From NCBI GenBank assembly GCA_037127315.1, contig JBBBDQ010001454.1:1526501-1590500 (forward strand): a stretch of DNA of 64,000 nucleotides, read 5' to 3'. The notes below the pieces were generated by a model that worked only from the letters and a program-made list of their open reading frames with translations, searched no databases and was not told the DNA's origin. The translations under genes were made by a program, and so were the position numbers. Shown here one piece after another: positions 11,006 through 22,994 of the stretch (positions are counted from its first letter, which is position 1; each line of letters starts with the position of its first letter). The stretch is from Ascarosepion bandense. Its lineage: Eukaryota; Mollusca; Cephalopoda; Sepiida; Sepiidae.

Positions 11006-12018
11006 TATACTATATTCGGCAGCAAGGCCTCTGATTGGGGGATTAATTGCTGTTGTTCCCAGTTTCACTCCGACCAGTTGGGGTCCCAGCTATGAGCAAA
11101 TATTAAACACTCAAACAAAAGCAAAAAACACTAGGAAAGCATAAAAGTACATTTTAATAGTAGAAATGACTAGCAATAGATTTTAATAATACAGATGAAC
11201 CACAATATATTGTAATAGTAAAATTGAAGACATGGAACACATTGTTAAAACAATTTCAAAATATTGCTATGGTTAATCTGTATTCTTGTAAGTAGAAACA
11301 TGCTTTCAAACCTCGTTTGATTTTGTAAAATTATTGAGTAAAAAATGCAGCTAAGTAATTACAACTTAATCAAGAAACCATGTAATTCTCTTGAATTTGT
11401 TATACAGTTCGACTTTTGATTTAGATGTCGCCATTGAATAATCCACATGAGTTGATATGCCGCGAAACAAAAGCAACCAACCAAACGAAGTTCAGAATCT
11501 TTTCTTTTTCTTTTTTCCCAAATGAAAAAGTAAAATTACTTTCGGTGACAAGCTTCTTGATAGCGAGTGTAACAGAAAATGTAATTCAAGTAGAATTCGC
11601 GTTGGCTGTGGGGAGATATTAAATAACGCCACAGCCTCCTTGTTTGTTACATCGAGACAACTACCAACGTCTCATAACAGAACTGCATTGTTTCGACATA
11701 ATACAAAATCTTCTGTACCATTTTTTATACAAAAGTTTCAAAAAACAATTAAGAGACTTGATACGACAACAGGTTGCGGTTATTAAAGTTGTGGTTAGTC
11801 GTGGTGGGCAAAACATATCAACATCGAAATGCTAGTAAATGAAGCATTTAAAGACATTTATTTGAAAACAACATTAGTTTAAATATTACAAACAAATTTT
11901 CGTTGAAGCTGAAATGTTTGCTTTGCGATAAAAAATTTCATAATTTGTGAAAAGTTCGGTCAAGTATTCTATGAACAGTTGACTAAACAAATACATATAT
12001 ATATATATTTATGCATAT
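11006..12018. other. No recognised element
   Basis: Short ORFs of 63-65 codons occur at 11425 and 11644 (plus strand) with no recognisable domain. A short TA run lies at about 11995-12010. Confidence 0.5.
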
Positions 12019-12450
12019 GGTCGCGTGGCCAAGTAGTTAGGTCGTTCGCTTGCTGACAAAGCCAGGGTTCAAATCTCAGCATGGTCGAATTGTCAGGAAG
12101 TTGACTTATTAATAACATCGGTTTGGAGGAGGTGATTCCAGCGTGTTGAAAGTGCCTGAAAACCATACCACGTATTGAGCCAAGCCTTGTGAGTGAAATT
12201 GAATAACGGCTCTACCGAGGGTTTGAGCGTCCTGGCCTTGTTTAGACTGTTGTTCACGTTAGATAACGCGCTCTCTTCCAGAAACTGTAACAGGTCCGCT
12301 AAGCATAGTTGCAGTATAAACCCCAGGTGGGCTCTGTAGGTGTCAAACAAAAACAAGTGTGCCTGCCTGAACAGGTGTCTACAATGAGGATTAGCAAGAC
12401 GCCTCGGGAGAGGAGCATCTTCGAATACGAATGGTCAGCCATTAAATGTA
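12019..12450 (+). mobile_element. SINE-2 copy with intact tRNA-like head
   Basis: The head has an A-box GTGGCCAAGTAGTTAGG and B-box GGGTTCAAATCTC spaced as in a tRNA. The acceptor stem does not pair well, so this is a SINE rather than a tRNA gene. The body from 12213 (TACCGAGGGTTTGAGxGTCC) aligns, with internal gaps, to 20478-20720. That shared segment includes 'TGCAGTATAAACC' and 'GTGCCTG...CAGGxGTCTxCAATG', and it may be a conserved central SINE domain. An overlapping 112-codon frame starting at 12309 has no known domain and is probably chance. Confidence 0.8.
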
Positions 12451-13830
12451 TGTGTGTTTCGTCTGATTCCGAAAAAAACCTTATAAATGAAATATGCAAT
12501 ACCTTTGAAGATGAATGTTTCAGGCATGATCAACTCAAACGTGATCTACGAGGAGGAACTAACTTTGAATTTAACAGTCTTGGAAATGTGGTGTATGTTG
12601 TTGTCGGGGATTGGTTATTTAAATCATCTAAAACAACGTCATCATAACAAACAGAAGCAACTAATTATGTTAACCTGCCTCATCGTCCTGCCAACAATAG
12701 ATGTGTTGTAGATCGCGTATGGAGGTACACTGCAAAGTTGTAGGCCACGCAGATCCAATGATCCCAATCAAGGGTACAGAGTCTATCTATCTATTTGTAT
12801 CTGCATGATATCTATGAAATCAAATGCTGGTCTCTTGAATCATCGTAGAGGTCATGGATGCCGCGTTAAAACGAAACAGAAATCATAACTGGTAACTTGG
12901 CTTGCAAGTCGACTCTCATCTGTGTAAAGGGTAATAATCATCATGTTTATATGTGTGTATATAACGCCTTGCCCTCTACAGAATTAATTGGTTTGCTACG
13001 GCTGCAATAATCATTGCAAATTACCTGCTGAATTCAAGAGTATTGTCATTCTTCTGAGAATTAAATTCATTAACCAAACTTGTCAGCTATAATCATACTT
13101 ATTTAACGCCTTTACAGCCCTTAATGTGTATATATATATGGAATCACTTTAAGGACTCTTTCAAAGAGTCTTTTGCAGCCTGCCATGTAGAAGAGGCTGT
13201 GCGAAAAGCTGTTGCTTGTGGTCGATATGAGTAAAGGTATACAATCCATGAAGACACCAAGAACATGCAGTGAGCTGGGAAAATTAACCGTGAAATTAGA
13301 AAAGGAAAAATCATTGATGCACCAATGTGACTCATTTTGCAGAATGTCTCCTTAATGCAAGCCTCGTATACAATAAGAAGAATCATAATGGTAACGATAC
13401 TCGATTACGAGGAGCCTGTCATCATGTATGCATGTATCAACACGCTTTTTATACATATAATTTATTTATATTTGTCTGTGTGTTTCTGTGTTTGTTAACA
13501 AACCAAAGGACAATTAAATTTCATTCAATAAAAGTCAGATTAACAAATACGATCAATAAAATATATTTTCTTTCCTACTGAATATTGGTAAAAGTCTACA
13601 AGTAGAAATCAGGCAAACTGATAATTTTATAGAAGCATTTATGAACACGTATAAACATAGATACATGAATAAAATTATAGACAAACTACCTGAGAAATTA
13701 GTCATGAATAATCGTATCGGAATGAAATAACGGATAAGAAAAAAAGGAAAAAACTGAATGAAATTATTACATTTCATAAGAGAAGAAATGTTGAGGTTAA
13801 CATAATAATGAATAGCAAAAATGAATCCCA
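12451..13830. other. No recognised element
   Basis: Contains a near-perfect palindrome at 13151-13173 (AAGGACTCTTT-C-AAAGAGTCTTT) and a short CTAT run near 12783-12798. No gene model fits. Confidence 0.5.
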
Positions 13831-16350
13831 AAACGAAAGAAAATATATGAACAAATGATACATTCATGGAAACGTCTCAAGAAAGAAAAAAGAAACACCA
13901 AAAGAATGAAGATGAAATAAAATAAAAGTTTGAAAATGAAAATAAAATCAAAGGAATGCATTGACCGCATGAGAGAATAAAATAAGAAAGAAAAACAAAA
14001 AAAATCATACCAAAGAAAGAAAGAAAGAATCATAAAAAATGCAGATGAAAGAAATCTAAGAAAAAAAGCAGAGGGAAGAAAGAAAAAAGGTAAAGAAAAG
14101 AAAGAAAAACAAAAAGAATCAAAGAGAGAAAGAAGGCAGATAAAAGAAAGAAACTTAAAAAATGAAGATGAAAGAAATCTAAACACAAAAAAGAGAAAAC
14201 TCAGATGAAAGAAATCTAAAGAAAAAGAAACACGAAATAAATAAATAAAGAAACAAACGAACAAAGAAAACAACAAAGGCTGCCGAAAAGAAGAAAGAAA
14301 ATAAGAGAGACTGCGAAAGAAATCTAAAGAAAAAATACAAACAAAAGAAAGAAAAAGGCAGATAAAATTAATCTAGACAAAACAGAAACACAAATGAAAG
14401 GAAGAAAGACAGGAAGAGAGACAGAAAGAAAGAATGAAACAAGGAAACAAAGGAACAAATAGAAAAAAAGGCTGCCGAAAAAAGGAAAGAAAAATAAGAG
14501 AGATAGATGAAAGAAATCTAAAGAAAAATGGTAGAAAAAAGAAAGAACAATTGTTTCGCGTGCATGTTCTAAGGCGTCCATCTGTTTGATCCATTGGATC
14601 CATTGACGCACCTCCTTATCAAAAAATATTGTGAAGTGATGGAAAGCTATTTGTAGTTTTTGTGGTGAGCGAATGGAATTGACGGGGCGGAAAGTGTTAC
14701 GCTTTTGATACAGCCGAAGAGAAATGGACGAACTTCAGGTTGCTGATGTGTGATAAAAAACCCAAAAAAATGAAGGAATGATCAAAGGGAAGCTGACACG
14801 TGCATGAAGAAAAAGAAGAAAAGAAATGAAAAAAACTAAACTGAGAAGTTAACAAGAAAAGATACAGGTAACAAAAGGAGAGAGAAAAATAGAGTAATGC
14901 TAAGGCGTAAAGAGAGAAAGATAATCGAGGATAAGAAAACAAAGGACGAGGAGAAGAAAATATATATAATAATTTAGCTGGAGGCGTGTCATGAATGCAA
15001 GAAAAATTTTGAAAGAAAAAAAAGCAATAAATTGTTAAAAAAATAAAGTCGCTAACTCGAAGGAAGAAATGTCTCTGGAAGCGAAAGAAAGAACGATCAA
15101 AGCGATGGGTTAAACAAGGCAGAGGACTGTTGAAGATAGGAAAGAGGTCGGTAAGAAGAAGTAAAGAAAGATATGGTGAATGGATTTTAAAGAAGGTATG
15201 GAAAAGAGTATAAAGCTTTATTATTGGAGATGAATTGCAATACAGAAGGGTAAAACTAAAGTCATTAAAATGGACGAATTAAAATGGGTAAAAAAACAAA
15301 CAAAACAATAGAAAAAAAGAATAAATCGATGGTAAACGAGAAAGAAAGTAAACAAAATAAAATGAAAAATGAAAATAAGTAAAATTGAAAAGTAAAGTAA
15401 AGAAAGAAAAGTTGAATAAAAAGCGAGAAATTATTATTAAAAAGAATTAAAATTCAGCAAAAATAATGACATGAATTGCATGGAAAATGCTGATGAAAGA
15501 AAAAGGGAATAAACTTACGCAAATAAATAATTTTACTAGTCTGTAAATAATGTAAAAAAGAAATAACAGTATCTGTGATAACAGTAGGAAAAGATATAAA
15601 TAGCAAGAAAGGAAGAAAGAAAAAAGAAAGAAGAGAACAGAAAAAGAAAATGGTAAAAAAGATACAAAAAAGAAAGAAAAATGAAAATAAACAGAATAAA
15701 GAAAGAAAAAAACGAAATAAAAAACTAAAGTAGGAAAATGTAATAAAAAAGAAATAAAGGATGAAAACAAAAAAGAAAAAAGAAAAAAGGAAATAAAAAT
15801 AAAAAAATTAAACAAAGAAAGTAAAGTGAAATAAAGAAAACAAAGAGAGACAAAAAAAAAATGAAAGAACTAAAATGCCAAAGGGAAGAATGAAATAAAG
15901 AAAAGAATGACAGAAAGAAAAAAGAAAAAAGAAAAATGAAATAAAGAACAAAAAGTAAGAAAGAAACCAAAAGTGTAAAGATAAAAGGAAATGAAAAAAA
16001 AAAGAAAAAAGACTTAGAAATCAAAAAAGAATGTAACAACGAAATAGAGAAAACAAAGACAGAGACTAAAAATGAAAGATAAAAAAGGCTAAAGAAAGAA
16101 GGAAAACAAAATGAAGAAAAGAAAAGAAAGATAAAACGAAAGAAAAATAACAAAAGCAAGTAGCCAAACTTAAAAGTTAACAAAGGAAAAATAAAGGAAG
16201 ACAGAATGCATAAAGACGACATAATAATGTCGGAAGGAGAAAAAATAAAATCGAAAGAAGCCAACATGTGAAACGTAAAGGCGAAAACTGTCTCCCAAGG
16301 AAGAACGAAAAATAATAAAGAAAGAAAAAAAAGTTAGAAGGCAAAGAAAA
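13831..16350. repeat. 2.5-kb purine-rich strand built from degenerate GAAA/GAAAG repeats
   Basis: The plus strand is overwhelmingly A and G, dominated by AAAG/GAAA words. Recurrent longer modules are visible. 'GATGAAAGAAATCTAA' occurs near 14044, 14167, 14204 and 14508. 'GGCTGCCGAAAA' occurs near 14278 and 14471, about 193 bases apart. Long minus-strand frames rich in Phe, Leu and Ser are compositional artefacts of the polypyrimidine complement. Confidence 0.85.
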
Positions 16351-17145
16351 GGAGTAAATGAAATGTTGGCATTCTATCGAGGATGGCAATGGATTAAAGA
16401 GAAAAAAAATACACCGACCGAGTGTGAAAAGAAAACAAAAATACGAACAAGAAATACAAGCAATAAAATATATCGACACAAGCAAAACAAAAAATGAAGC
16501 ATTTTCCATATCTTCTCGTCAAGAGAGTACGTTTTCTGTTCAAGAATCGTCACACTTTAATGGAATTGGTACTCTAATCTCAAAAGACTCATATCGTCTA
16601 CAGTTTTTCATGATTCTACTCCAGCTCAAAGGATTTTACGTAATGTGAACAGCAAATGGGTTAAAAAATTACGGCAGAAAATCCGCAAGAAAAATCAATT
16701 TCATGATTAAGGGAAGTAACTGCAATTCCACACAAACAAGCGCCGAAGCTGGAGATTATAAATCCTTGTTGTCTCGTTTATTAAACTAACATATAACAAG
16801 TTACATATAAATGATTGTTAATAATGATAAGCAAATCTGATAAAAAGCCACCGTGCCAGCATGTAGATAACTTTATACACAACTACGTAATAGGCCCCAA
16901 ATAATTTTGAATTGAGTTTACAGAGTGCCTATAGCAAGTGGAACAAGTGGAACAAAATGTTAGCTACGTACTAGAGATCTCAAAATCATACAATGTCAGT
17001 TATATTAGTTAGGTTAGTTATACGGCAAGTGATATAATAGACCATAGAAAATGTGTCAGCAAAATCCAAAGACGCATTTGACCAGCTAAATATTCCCTCT
17101 AAAAACTGAAAAAATTATCAAGAAACATAAAACAAATCATTAGTA
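16351..17145. other. No recognised element
   Basis: Transition from the purine tract into mixed AT-rich sequence. The 96-codon frame at 16358 has no recognisable domain. Confidence 0.5.
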
Positions 17146-17171
17146 ACACACACACACACACACACACACAA
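17146..17171. repeat. (CA)n microsatellite
   Basis: Thirteen CA dinucleotides. Confidence 0.95.
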
Positions 17172-17204
17172 AAATCTAATATATGATGCAATATCAATTT
17201 TCTT

Positions 17205-17860
17205 ATCTGGTAGTGTCCAAGAACAAGGTCTACGGAGCTGTTGTAATCTCCACTCTCATGTACGCCTGTGAGACTTTTGTACTCTAGCGGATCACAAACA
17301 AAAGAGTTATCATTATTTACATTGTTCGGATTAAATACTACTTCTTCTCAAAAGTATAGACAAGCGGAGTTCTCCTTCGCGAAAAGATGGAGAGTCTAGA
17401 AACCATCTTGACTCGCCTTCGTCATCGAAGGACTTGGACACCTTACCCGAATGCTAGATATCCATCAGTCCAAACAAATCATCTCAGAGCCCGTAATCTG
17501 ACAAGAAACCACATGTAGTCCCACGTCGTCGATTCAAAGATCAGTTCAAAAATAACTTGCCGAGGACAGAAATCAATCCAGTCATTTGGGAGACGGAAGC
17601 TGCAGAAAGAACCTATTGGAGAAGAACAGTCCAAGAAAAAAAAATGTTTCGAAAACACAAGAAAACAAACAGAAGAGAAAAATAGATTCCAAAGAGAAGC
17701 CAGAGCTCTCCATTCTCTGAACCCTCCTAGCCTACCTTGTGGTTGATGTGGACGTCTCTTCAGATCCATAAGACTCATTTCACATAGAACGAAATGTTCA
17801 TAAGCATTCTAATACTCGCCTACTAGTGACGCTAATGACGACAGCCATGTTATGGCAGTT
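17205..17860 (+). mobile_element. LINE-C: C-terminus of a non-LTR retrotransposon with a terminal zinc finger (pseudogene)
   Basis: Frames on the plus strand read VSKNKVYGAVVISTLMYACE (the KxxVYxAVVLxTLLYxxE helix after the RT domain). Then EGLGHLTRM matches the 'LRWxGHVxRM' block. Then VPRRRFKDQFKNNLPRTEI, VIWETEAAERTYWRRTVQE, a basic KKTNRREKNRF stretch and finally CGxxGRLFRSIRLISHRTKC, a C2H2 finger with one cysteine codon adjacent to a stop. This order is typical of a widespread invertebrate LINE lineage distinct from LINE-A and LINE-B. At least two frame shifts are present. Confidence 0.8.
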
Positions 17861-18189
17861 AATGCTGGACAATTTGATTAGGAGACGTGAGGCAGCATAG
17901 GTGTGGTACTACAAAATGATGATAATTATGTTATCAACAGATGAGCAATATAGAAGTTTTAAAGAAAATGGAAACGAAAAGAAAATTTTACTTGTGGGTT
18001 TGGAAAATTTGACGCTAAGAGAACATACTGAAGTCAGGAGAAGCAGAAACAGTGGGTAACCTACCTATGTAAACGGATAGAGAATCTGCACTATTATAGA
18101 TTCTGACCTAGCATCTTTGCTCTCAGTTTCCTACGGCCGTAATGTAACTTTCATGGTAATTGTCCTGATAAGTTTTTCCCTTTTGTATC
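17861..18189. other. No recognised element
   Basis: Mixed sequence between two LINE remnants. Confidence 0.5.
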
Positions 18190-18475
18190 TCGACTAGATC
18201 AGCAACCAGATTTCATCATTTTATAGTTGAAATGGATAGATGTAACAGCAAGTTCTATTTTAATTGTTTCTTCTCTTGCGTTATCTCTTCCGGTTTATTG
18301 CTTTTCAGTTAACTTTCATCTTCCAAACTTTAAATGCAATTTCACTGTCTTATTGATTTCTTTTCTATTGTCCTCTCTCCTTAATAATGTTTTTCTTTTT
18401 TCATATTCTTTCACACTCAGTAACCCCTTTCGACTTAATGACTTTATTGCCTTGCTTGGGGTGAAATGATTTAAG
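18190..18475 (+). mobile_element. LINE-B C-terminus and 3' tail
   Basis: The readable frame gives ATRFHHFIVEMDRCNSKFYF, the counterpart of ATRLATRSHxxTVKPITCNRNFY. The hydrophobic tail and terminal CTTGCTTGGGGTGAAATGAT at 18448-18467 follow. Confidence 0.78.
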
Positions 18476-19030
18476 AATGATCATATTTATTGTTGATAAC
18501 AGACAATAAAATGAACATAGTGCTAATAGTTGTATTGTTTATCATTTTGCTTTTTTAAACATTCCTGGGAGAAAAGAGACAAACCCAGAAAAAGAAAATA
18601 CTGCGTTTTACATCAAGCCATTCAATTATTCTTAAATTTATTCTTTATATTTAATGATTTTTTGGTAAAGAAATGTTTGAAAAACATTGCTATGACTAAT
18701 ATGATTGTCAAAATTAATCATCTGACATTTTTTAACTTTTTCTTTATTCTCTTCACTCACCCGTTGTCACAGTTTACTAAAATTTGCTTGCCTTCTTAAA
18801 TTTTAGAAAAAAAAAAATGAATTATAAAAAAAAAAAAATAAAAATAAACAACTTTCGTTTAAAATTGGACAATATTTATTCTTTCCTGGTGCAAAACAAA
18901 ATATCCGTATCACTTTACTGTGTTCGTTAAAAGAATGTATAAAGAATTGAGCAATTATTACGATTCTTTTTTATCTCCAGGCAATTTAGCTTAAACTGCA
19001 AGATCTATTCCGAATCAGTCATTGACTCTG
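18476..19030. other. No recognised element
   Basis: AT-rich sequence with A runs near 18810-18845. Confidence 0.5.
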
Positions 19031-19032
19031 CT

Positions 19033-19125
19033 CTGCTTGTGGTACATAATGTTGAAGCACCTATTCCTGTGCGATCACTGAAGTTAAATAACGTCAAGCA
19101 TGGTGAGTACCTAGATCGTTGACCG
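19033..19125 (+). pseudogene. 5S rRNA-derived sequence (3' end missing)
   Basis: The segment follows metazoan 5S rRNA from near its start. GTGGTACATAATGTTGAA matches the loop A/helix II region. TTCCTGTGCGATCACTGAAG, TTAAATAACGTCAAGC and GGTGAGTACCTAGATCGTTG match the internal control region. It stops at GACCG about 30 bases short. Many substitutions make it a pseudogene or the 5S head of a SINE. A better-preserved 5S copy lies at 39667-39785. Confidence 0.75.
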
Positions 19126-19304
19126 TTTTTATAAAAAATATCGGATGAATGTCAGAGAATCCTAAATGTGAGACGCAATAGAGAGAAAATCGAAGAGAAA
19201 TAATGCGCACATATACAAGCTACAGAAAAAAATGGAAAAAGAAAAATCAATCCTTGTTCAGATGTGGAAGTTTAAATCACGGAAAGGACTGTCTCTTTAA
19301 TAAT

Positions 19305-20365
19305 TTAAAGTGCTATAGGTATGACTTATGCGGGGTCTAGGGAATTTTTGCCTTCTGTCACATCCCGCATTTTGTAGAAGGAGACCAGGTAAATGACCAA
19401 TGTTCCGCGCAAACTTTAAAGTGCAAGTCGAGCTCTCTGTCCTCAGGCAAAAAAAAATCATCTCAGTCGAATTTGGCTCAGTCGAAGCTCCGTCTACGGA
19501 CAGAGACTCGGCTGCGAAGAGTAGACAGATTTTGTGTCCGCTCCCGCGTATGCCAGAAGTAGGAAAATTTTGACCCTTTGCCCGTGTGTCGACTCTGGGC
19601 TTCCCTACGTAAAACACGACCTTGTGTCACACCCGTCTCTCAGTGTGGGAAGTAACTCCCCAGAAAACCGCGCGAACCCACGTCGTACTCATTCTCTTTC
19701 AGTGGAGAGGAACTCGCATGACTACAGGTAGAGTCTTCTCTAGGGAAAATAGACAAGAACCCGACCCCACTTATGCGGAGTTTGAGGAATGTTTGACTTG
19801 AGCGTATTTACTCGTGGATTTCCATGTTAAACAAGAACTTGTATCACATTCTACCTCTTTAGGGTTAAATAACCAGAGTTCCACTCGAACTCGAGTTTAT
19901 TGACTTTCTGTCTTTGGACGGAGAGGGACTCAGACGAGGCTATGCCTACGAGCAGAGGCTTGTCTGGGGAATAGACAAGAACACTATCCCGCGTATATGG
20001 TAGATGGAGAATTTTTGCCCGACTATACGAGCTTGGAAAAAAAGAACCATACGTTGCATCCCACCCTAGTAGAGAGGACTATTGTAAATACCTAGAATTC
20101 CGGGAGAGTTCGCAATTGTTAAGCTCTTTTTTTTCGAGCAGAGTACTGCTCAGTCGGGGCTCTGTCTCAGGATGGTGACTCAGCTGAGAAAAACAGACAA
20201 TGTAAAGTGACCGATCCCGCAGTTGGTCTGGGTAAATTTTGGCCCTTAGCTCGATTGTACGAGCTTCACCCCGTTAAACCCGAAGTTGTGTTATTGTGGG
20301 GGAAGACTTTGGGTAAATAGCCAGAGTTCCGACTGAGTTCCAATAGAGTGTTAGTGTATCGAGAC
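19305..20365. repeat. Diverged tandem repeat, ~222-bp unit, about 4.7 copies
   Basis: Recurring 'GCG..ATG...GGGAATTTTTGCCC'-type blocks begin near 19326, 19547, 19769, 19991 and 20218, spaced 221-227 bases. Within each unit a 'TTGTGTCACAxxC' block, a 'GTAAATxxCCAGAGTTCC' block and an 'AGACAAGAAC' block recur in order. The array is clearly more GC-rich than its flanks and contains no ORF above 106 codons. Units have diverged strongly, so the array is old. Confidence 0.8.
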
Positions 20366-20477
20366 ATAATATTATAACCGTTAGTTGCAAGTTATAACAA
20401 GACGAAAGCGTTGAGAGTGAACTTTAGGATACAAAACACTTTAGAAGCCGTCGATAGCAGAAAGTCACAAGTCATCG

Positions 20478-20720
20478 TTACCGAGGGTTTGAGGGTCCTG
20501 GCGTTGTTTAGATTATTAGATAATGTACTCTCTATGAGAAACCGTAATCAACGTCCGCTCAGCATATGTGCAGTATAAACCATATTTAGGGTCTGTCAGA
20601 ATTAAACAAACTCATATGTGCCTGAGCAGGCGTCTGCAATGGGAATTAGCTAGCCGTTCTAGCAGACGGGCGTCCTCGGATACGCGTGGACATCCATCCA
20701 TTTGTATTACAATATGTTTT
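20478..20720 (+). mobile_element. SINE-2 body without tRNA head
   Basis: From TACCGAGGGTTTGAGGGTCC onward it aligns to 12213-12445 with small gaps, including GCAGTATAAACC and TGTGCCTGAGCAGGCGTCTG. The sequence upstream (20365-20478) does not match the tRNA-like head, so the copy is 5'-truncated. Confidence 0.75.
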
Positions 20721-21324
20721 CCGTTGTCAATGAACTTAATTCAACGCTTCCTTATTCATCCATAGCTGGAAATTATACATTGAACGATTCAGATTAAAAT
20801 TTAGTTAAAAATTGGGACAATTACGAAATTATTAATCTTTCTGAATTCACGTTTGTGTCTTGCGTAAATATGAATTGATGGCACCCACAGGCTTCTTTTA
20901 AAAGAATAAAACCGATTGAGAGAGATTGAAAGAGAAGCCCAGTATATTTTTAGTCTATTTATTACATGTAGAGAAGGCTATTATAGTTGTATTTTCTACA
21001 AATATTTGGCGGTTAGGTTTGGTAGTTTGTTTTTTTTGCTTGTTTAAATGCGTCCTAATTGGGCTATGATCAGAGATGTGCACCGTGCTGATCAGAAAGG
21101 TGTAACGTGCTGAATGCTTGAAAAGTTACTCTAAAACTGCATACATCGAATTAAAATTATAAAATAAACATCATAGTCAAAAACGCCTGGATATGCAGAA
21201 AATTTGGACAATGTTTACACATTTTCTGACCAGGAAAGAAAAGAGTAATTGAAAAAAAAGGAAGCTTACTCGTTGGCGTTTTTAACAGAGCATGTATAAA
21301 AGAGAGATTGCTTCCCATAAACTC

Positions 21325-21327
<3 letters not shown>
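20721..21327. other. No recognised element
   Basis: AT-rich sequence; no motif recognised. Confidence 0.5.

Positions 21328-21388
<61 letters not shown>
21328..21388. repeat. (TA)n microsatellite
   Basis: About 30 TA dinucleotides. Confidence 0.97.
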
Positions 21389-21389
<1 letters not shown>

Positions 21390-21549
21390 GTATCAAGGCA
21401 GAAGATAATTTCCGAAGCGTATACTGTAAATATAACAATGAATGTCTATTATGTTTAATCATGAGCCGTTGTAAACATCGTATTTTGGCTTTAATTTCAG
21501 GTGAAAATAAAGACAAAAAATGTACAACATTTGGATAATATTTTGCTGG

Positions 21550-21552
<3 letters not shown>

Positions 21553-21595
<43 letters not shown>
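21553..21595. repeat. (TA)n microsatellite
   Basis: About 21 TA dinucleotides. Confidence 0.97.
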
Positions 21596-21597
<2 letters not shown>

Positions 21598-21837
21598 ACA
21601 CAGAGTTTTTATGTTTTGATAGTTCTTAGTGTATCTCTTTATTGAGCTTCATATTAGTAGTATTTTCCCCTGTGAGTTTGTCTGTCTTTATTCTTGTACG
21701 TGCTTTTTTGTTTGTGTGCTGTTCGTGGTGATTCTTCAGTTAATTCTTGCTTTATTGTCTCGATGATCGATTCTTCTACACTATCCGAAAACCGAGGTCT
21801 TCATGTCGCATTGCTACATGAGCCGTTTCTCGCCGAA

Positions 21838-21856
21838 TGACGTCAGAGTGACGTCA
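21838..21856. promoter_or_regulatory. Two perfect cAMP-response-element octamers, 11 bases apart
   Basis: TGACGTCA occurs at 21838-21845 and again at 21849-21856, about one DNA turn apart. It is the consensus CREB/ATF site. No TATA-initiator pair or downstream gene is visible, so function is unproven. Confidence 0.35.
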
Positions 21857-22037
21857 ATATAGCGCACAAGTTCTCTTCTAGCCTGGAGATCTTGATTTGA
21901 TTCTGGCAATAAAATCGACAGGAACAGTAGAAGACTGTTGCCTTTGTTTTTGTTTTTTTTTATCTTGCATTCTCCCAAATATATTTCATATATTGATTAA
22001 ATAATTATGAGCCCAAACGCCTTTATCTCATCGCTTA

Positions 22038-22100
22038 CGCACACACGCGCTCGCACGCGCGCACACAGACACACGCACATATATATATATATATATATAT
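22038..22100. repeat. CA/CG-rich microsatellite followed by (TA)n
   Basis: Imperfect CACACG runs grade into eleven TA dinucleotides. Confidence 0.9.
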
Positions 22101-22922
22101 TGACACTGAAAACTTGTGGCTCATCTTGGTGGCTTGGTATCCCTTAACTTCCAGTTCTTTTGAATTTCACTACTCTCTTCCCAGATTTGTTGATTTTGAT
22201 CATTCTACATACGGTTCAGGTGCTCTTATTATTACTAGAACAATGGTTACGAAACTATTTCAACTGTTGTTAATTTTTATTCTGCCGCATTTATCTATTT
22301 GTTTCTATTTTTTTTTCCATGGTCAATATATCTCAGGACCAGCTTGATGAATTCGGATGCAACTTTCAGAGATGATTGGCCTTACGACTGGTTCGAACTG
22401 AACTGATTTTGGGTTTGATCCAGTATGAAATAAAGTATCTGTGTAATTTTTTCGGTTTTATTAATAAAATTTAATTTTGCCTTTCAAATTCCAAATACTG
22501 AATTACCTACCCTAAATAAAGTACTAAATGACCTCTTCTGTTTTATTTTAAGCGTCTATTTAATTTTCTGATCGGTCGAGTTCATTTTTTCTATTTTCAC
22601 TTTTGAGACCGGCCAAGTTGATTGCAGTAATTTTTTCACATTTTCATAATCATTTTTTGCTAATCACTGAGATGATGTCGGTATTGCATTAGGTGAGGTT
22701 TGTGCTCAGTGACTGCTCTTTCTAGTTATATTTGTTTATTTATTGTTGCTGAATTTTTCATTGTCAGTATTGTTATTGACTCTGTAATATATAATTTATA
22801 AATATGCTATTATCTCATATATGCAATTTATATTATTTATTATATAAAATTCTATATTATTTTATTACATTATTATATTGTATAGGGTGCGGCAAAAATA
22901 TATCCCACATATACCTCCAAGA
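22101..22922. other. No recognised element
   Basis: AT-rich sequence with TATTATAT runs near 22790-22880. Confidence 0.5.
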
Positions 22923-22994
22923 AATATCTACCACATAATGGTAAAAGATGCTTCGATGAATATCTACCGCATAATGGTAAAAGATGCTTCGATG
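22923..22994. repeat. Two tandem copies of a 36-bp unit
   Basis: The unit ATATCTACC(A/G)CATAATGGTAA... is repeated at 22923 and 22959 with one difference. It abuts the 3' edge of a LINE-B fragment. Confidence 0.95.

Noticed and set aside
11640..11720. Hammerhead candidate around GTTTCG at 11690
   Set aside because: The upstream core would be CAGAAGA with no matching helices.
12309..12647. 112-codon plus-strand ORF
   Set aside because: Its first third lies inside SINE-2 sequence and the rest has no recognisable motif; probably chance.
13797..16509. Several minus-strand ORFs of 95-180 codons rich in Phe, Leu and Ser
   Set aside because: They are translations of the polypyrimidine complement of a purine-rich repeat; low complexity, overlapping in more than one frame, no domain.
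21870..21930. A further tRNA-derived SINE head
   Set aside because: TTGATTTGATTCTGG is a weak B-box and no A-box lies at the proper distance.
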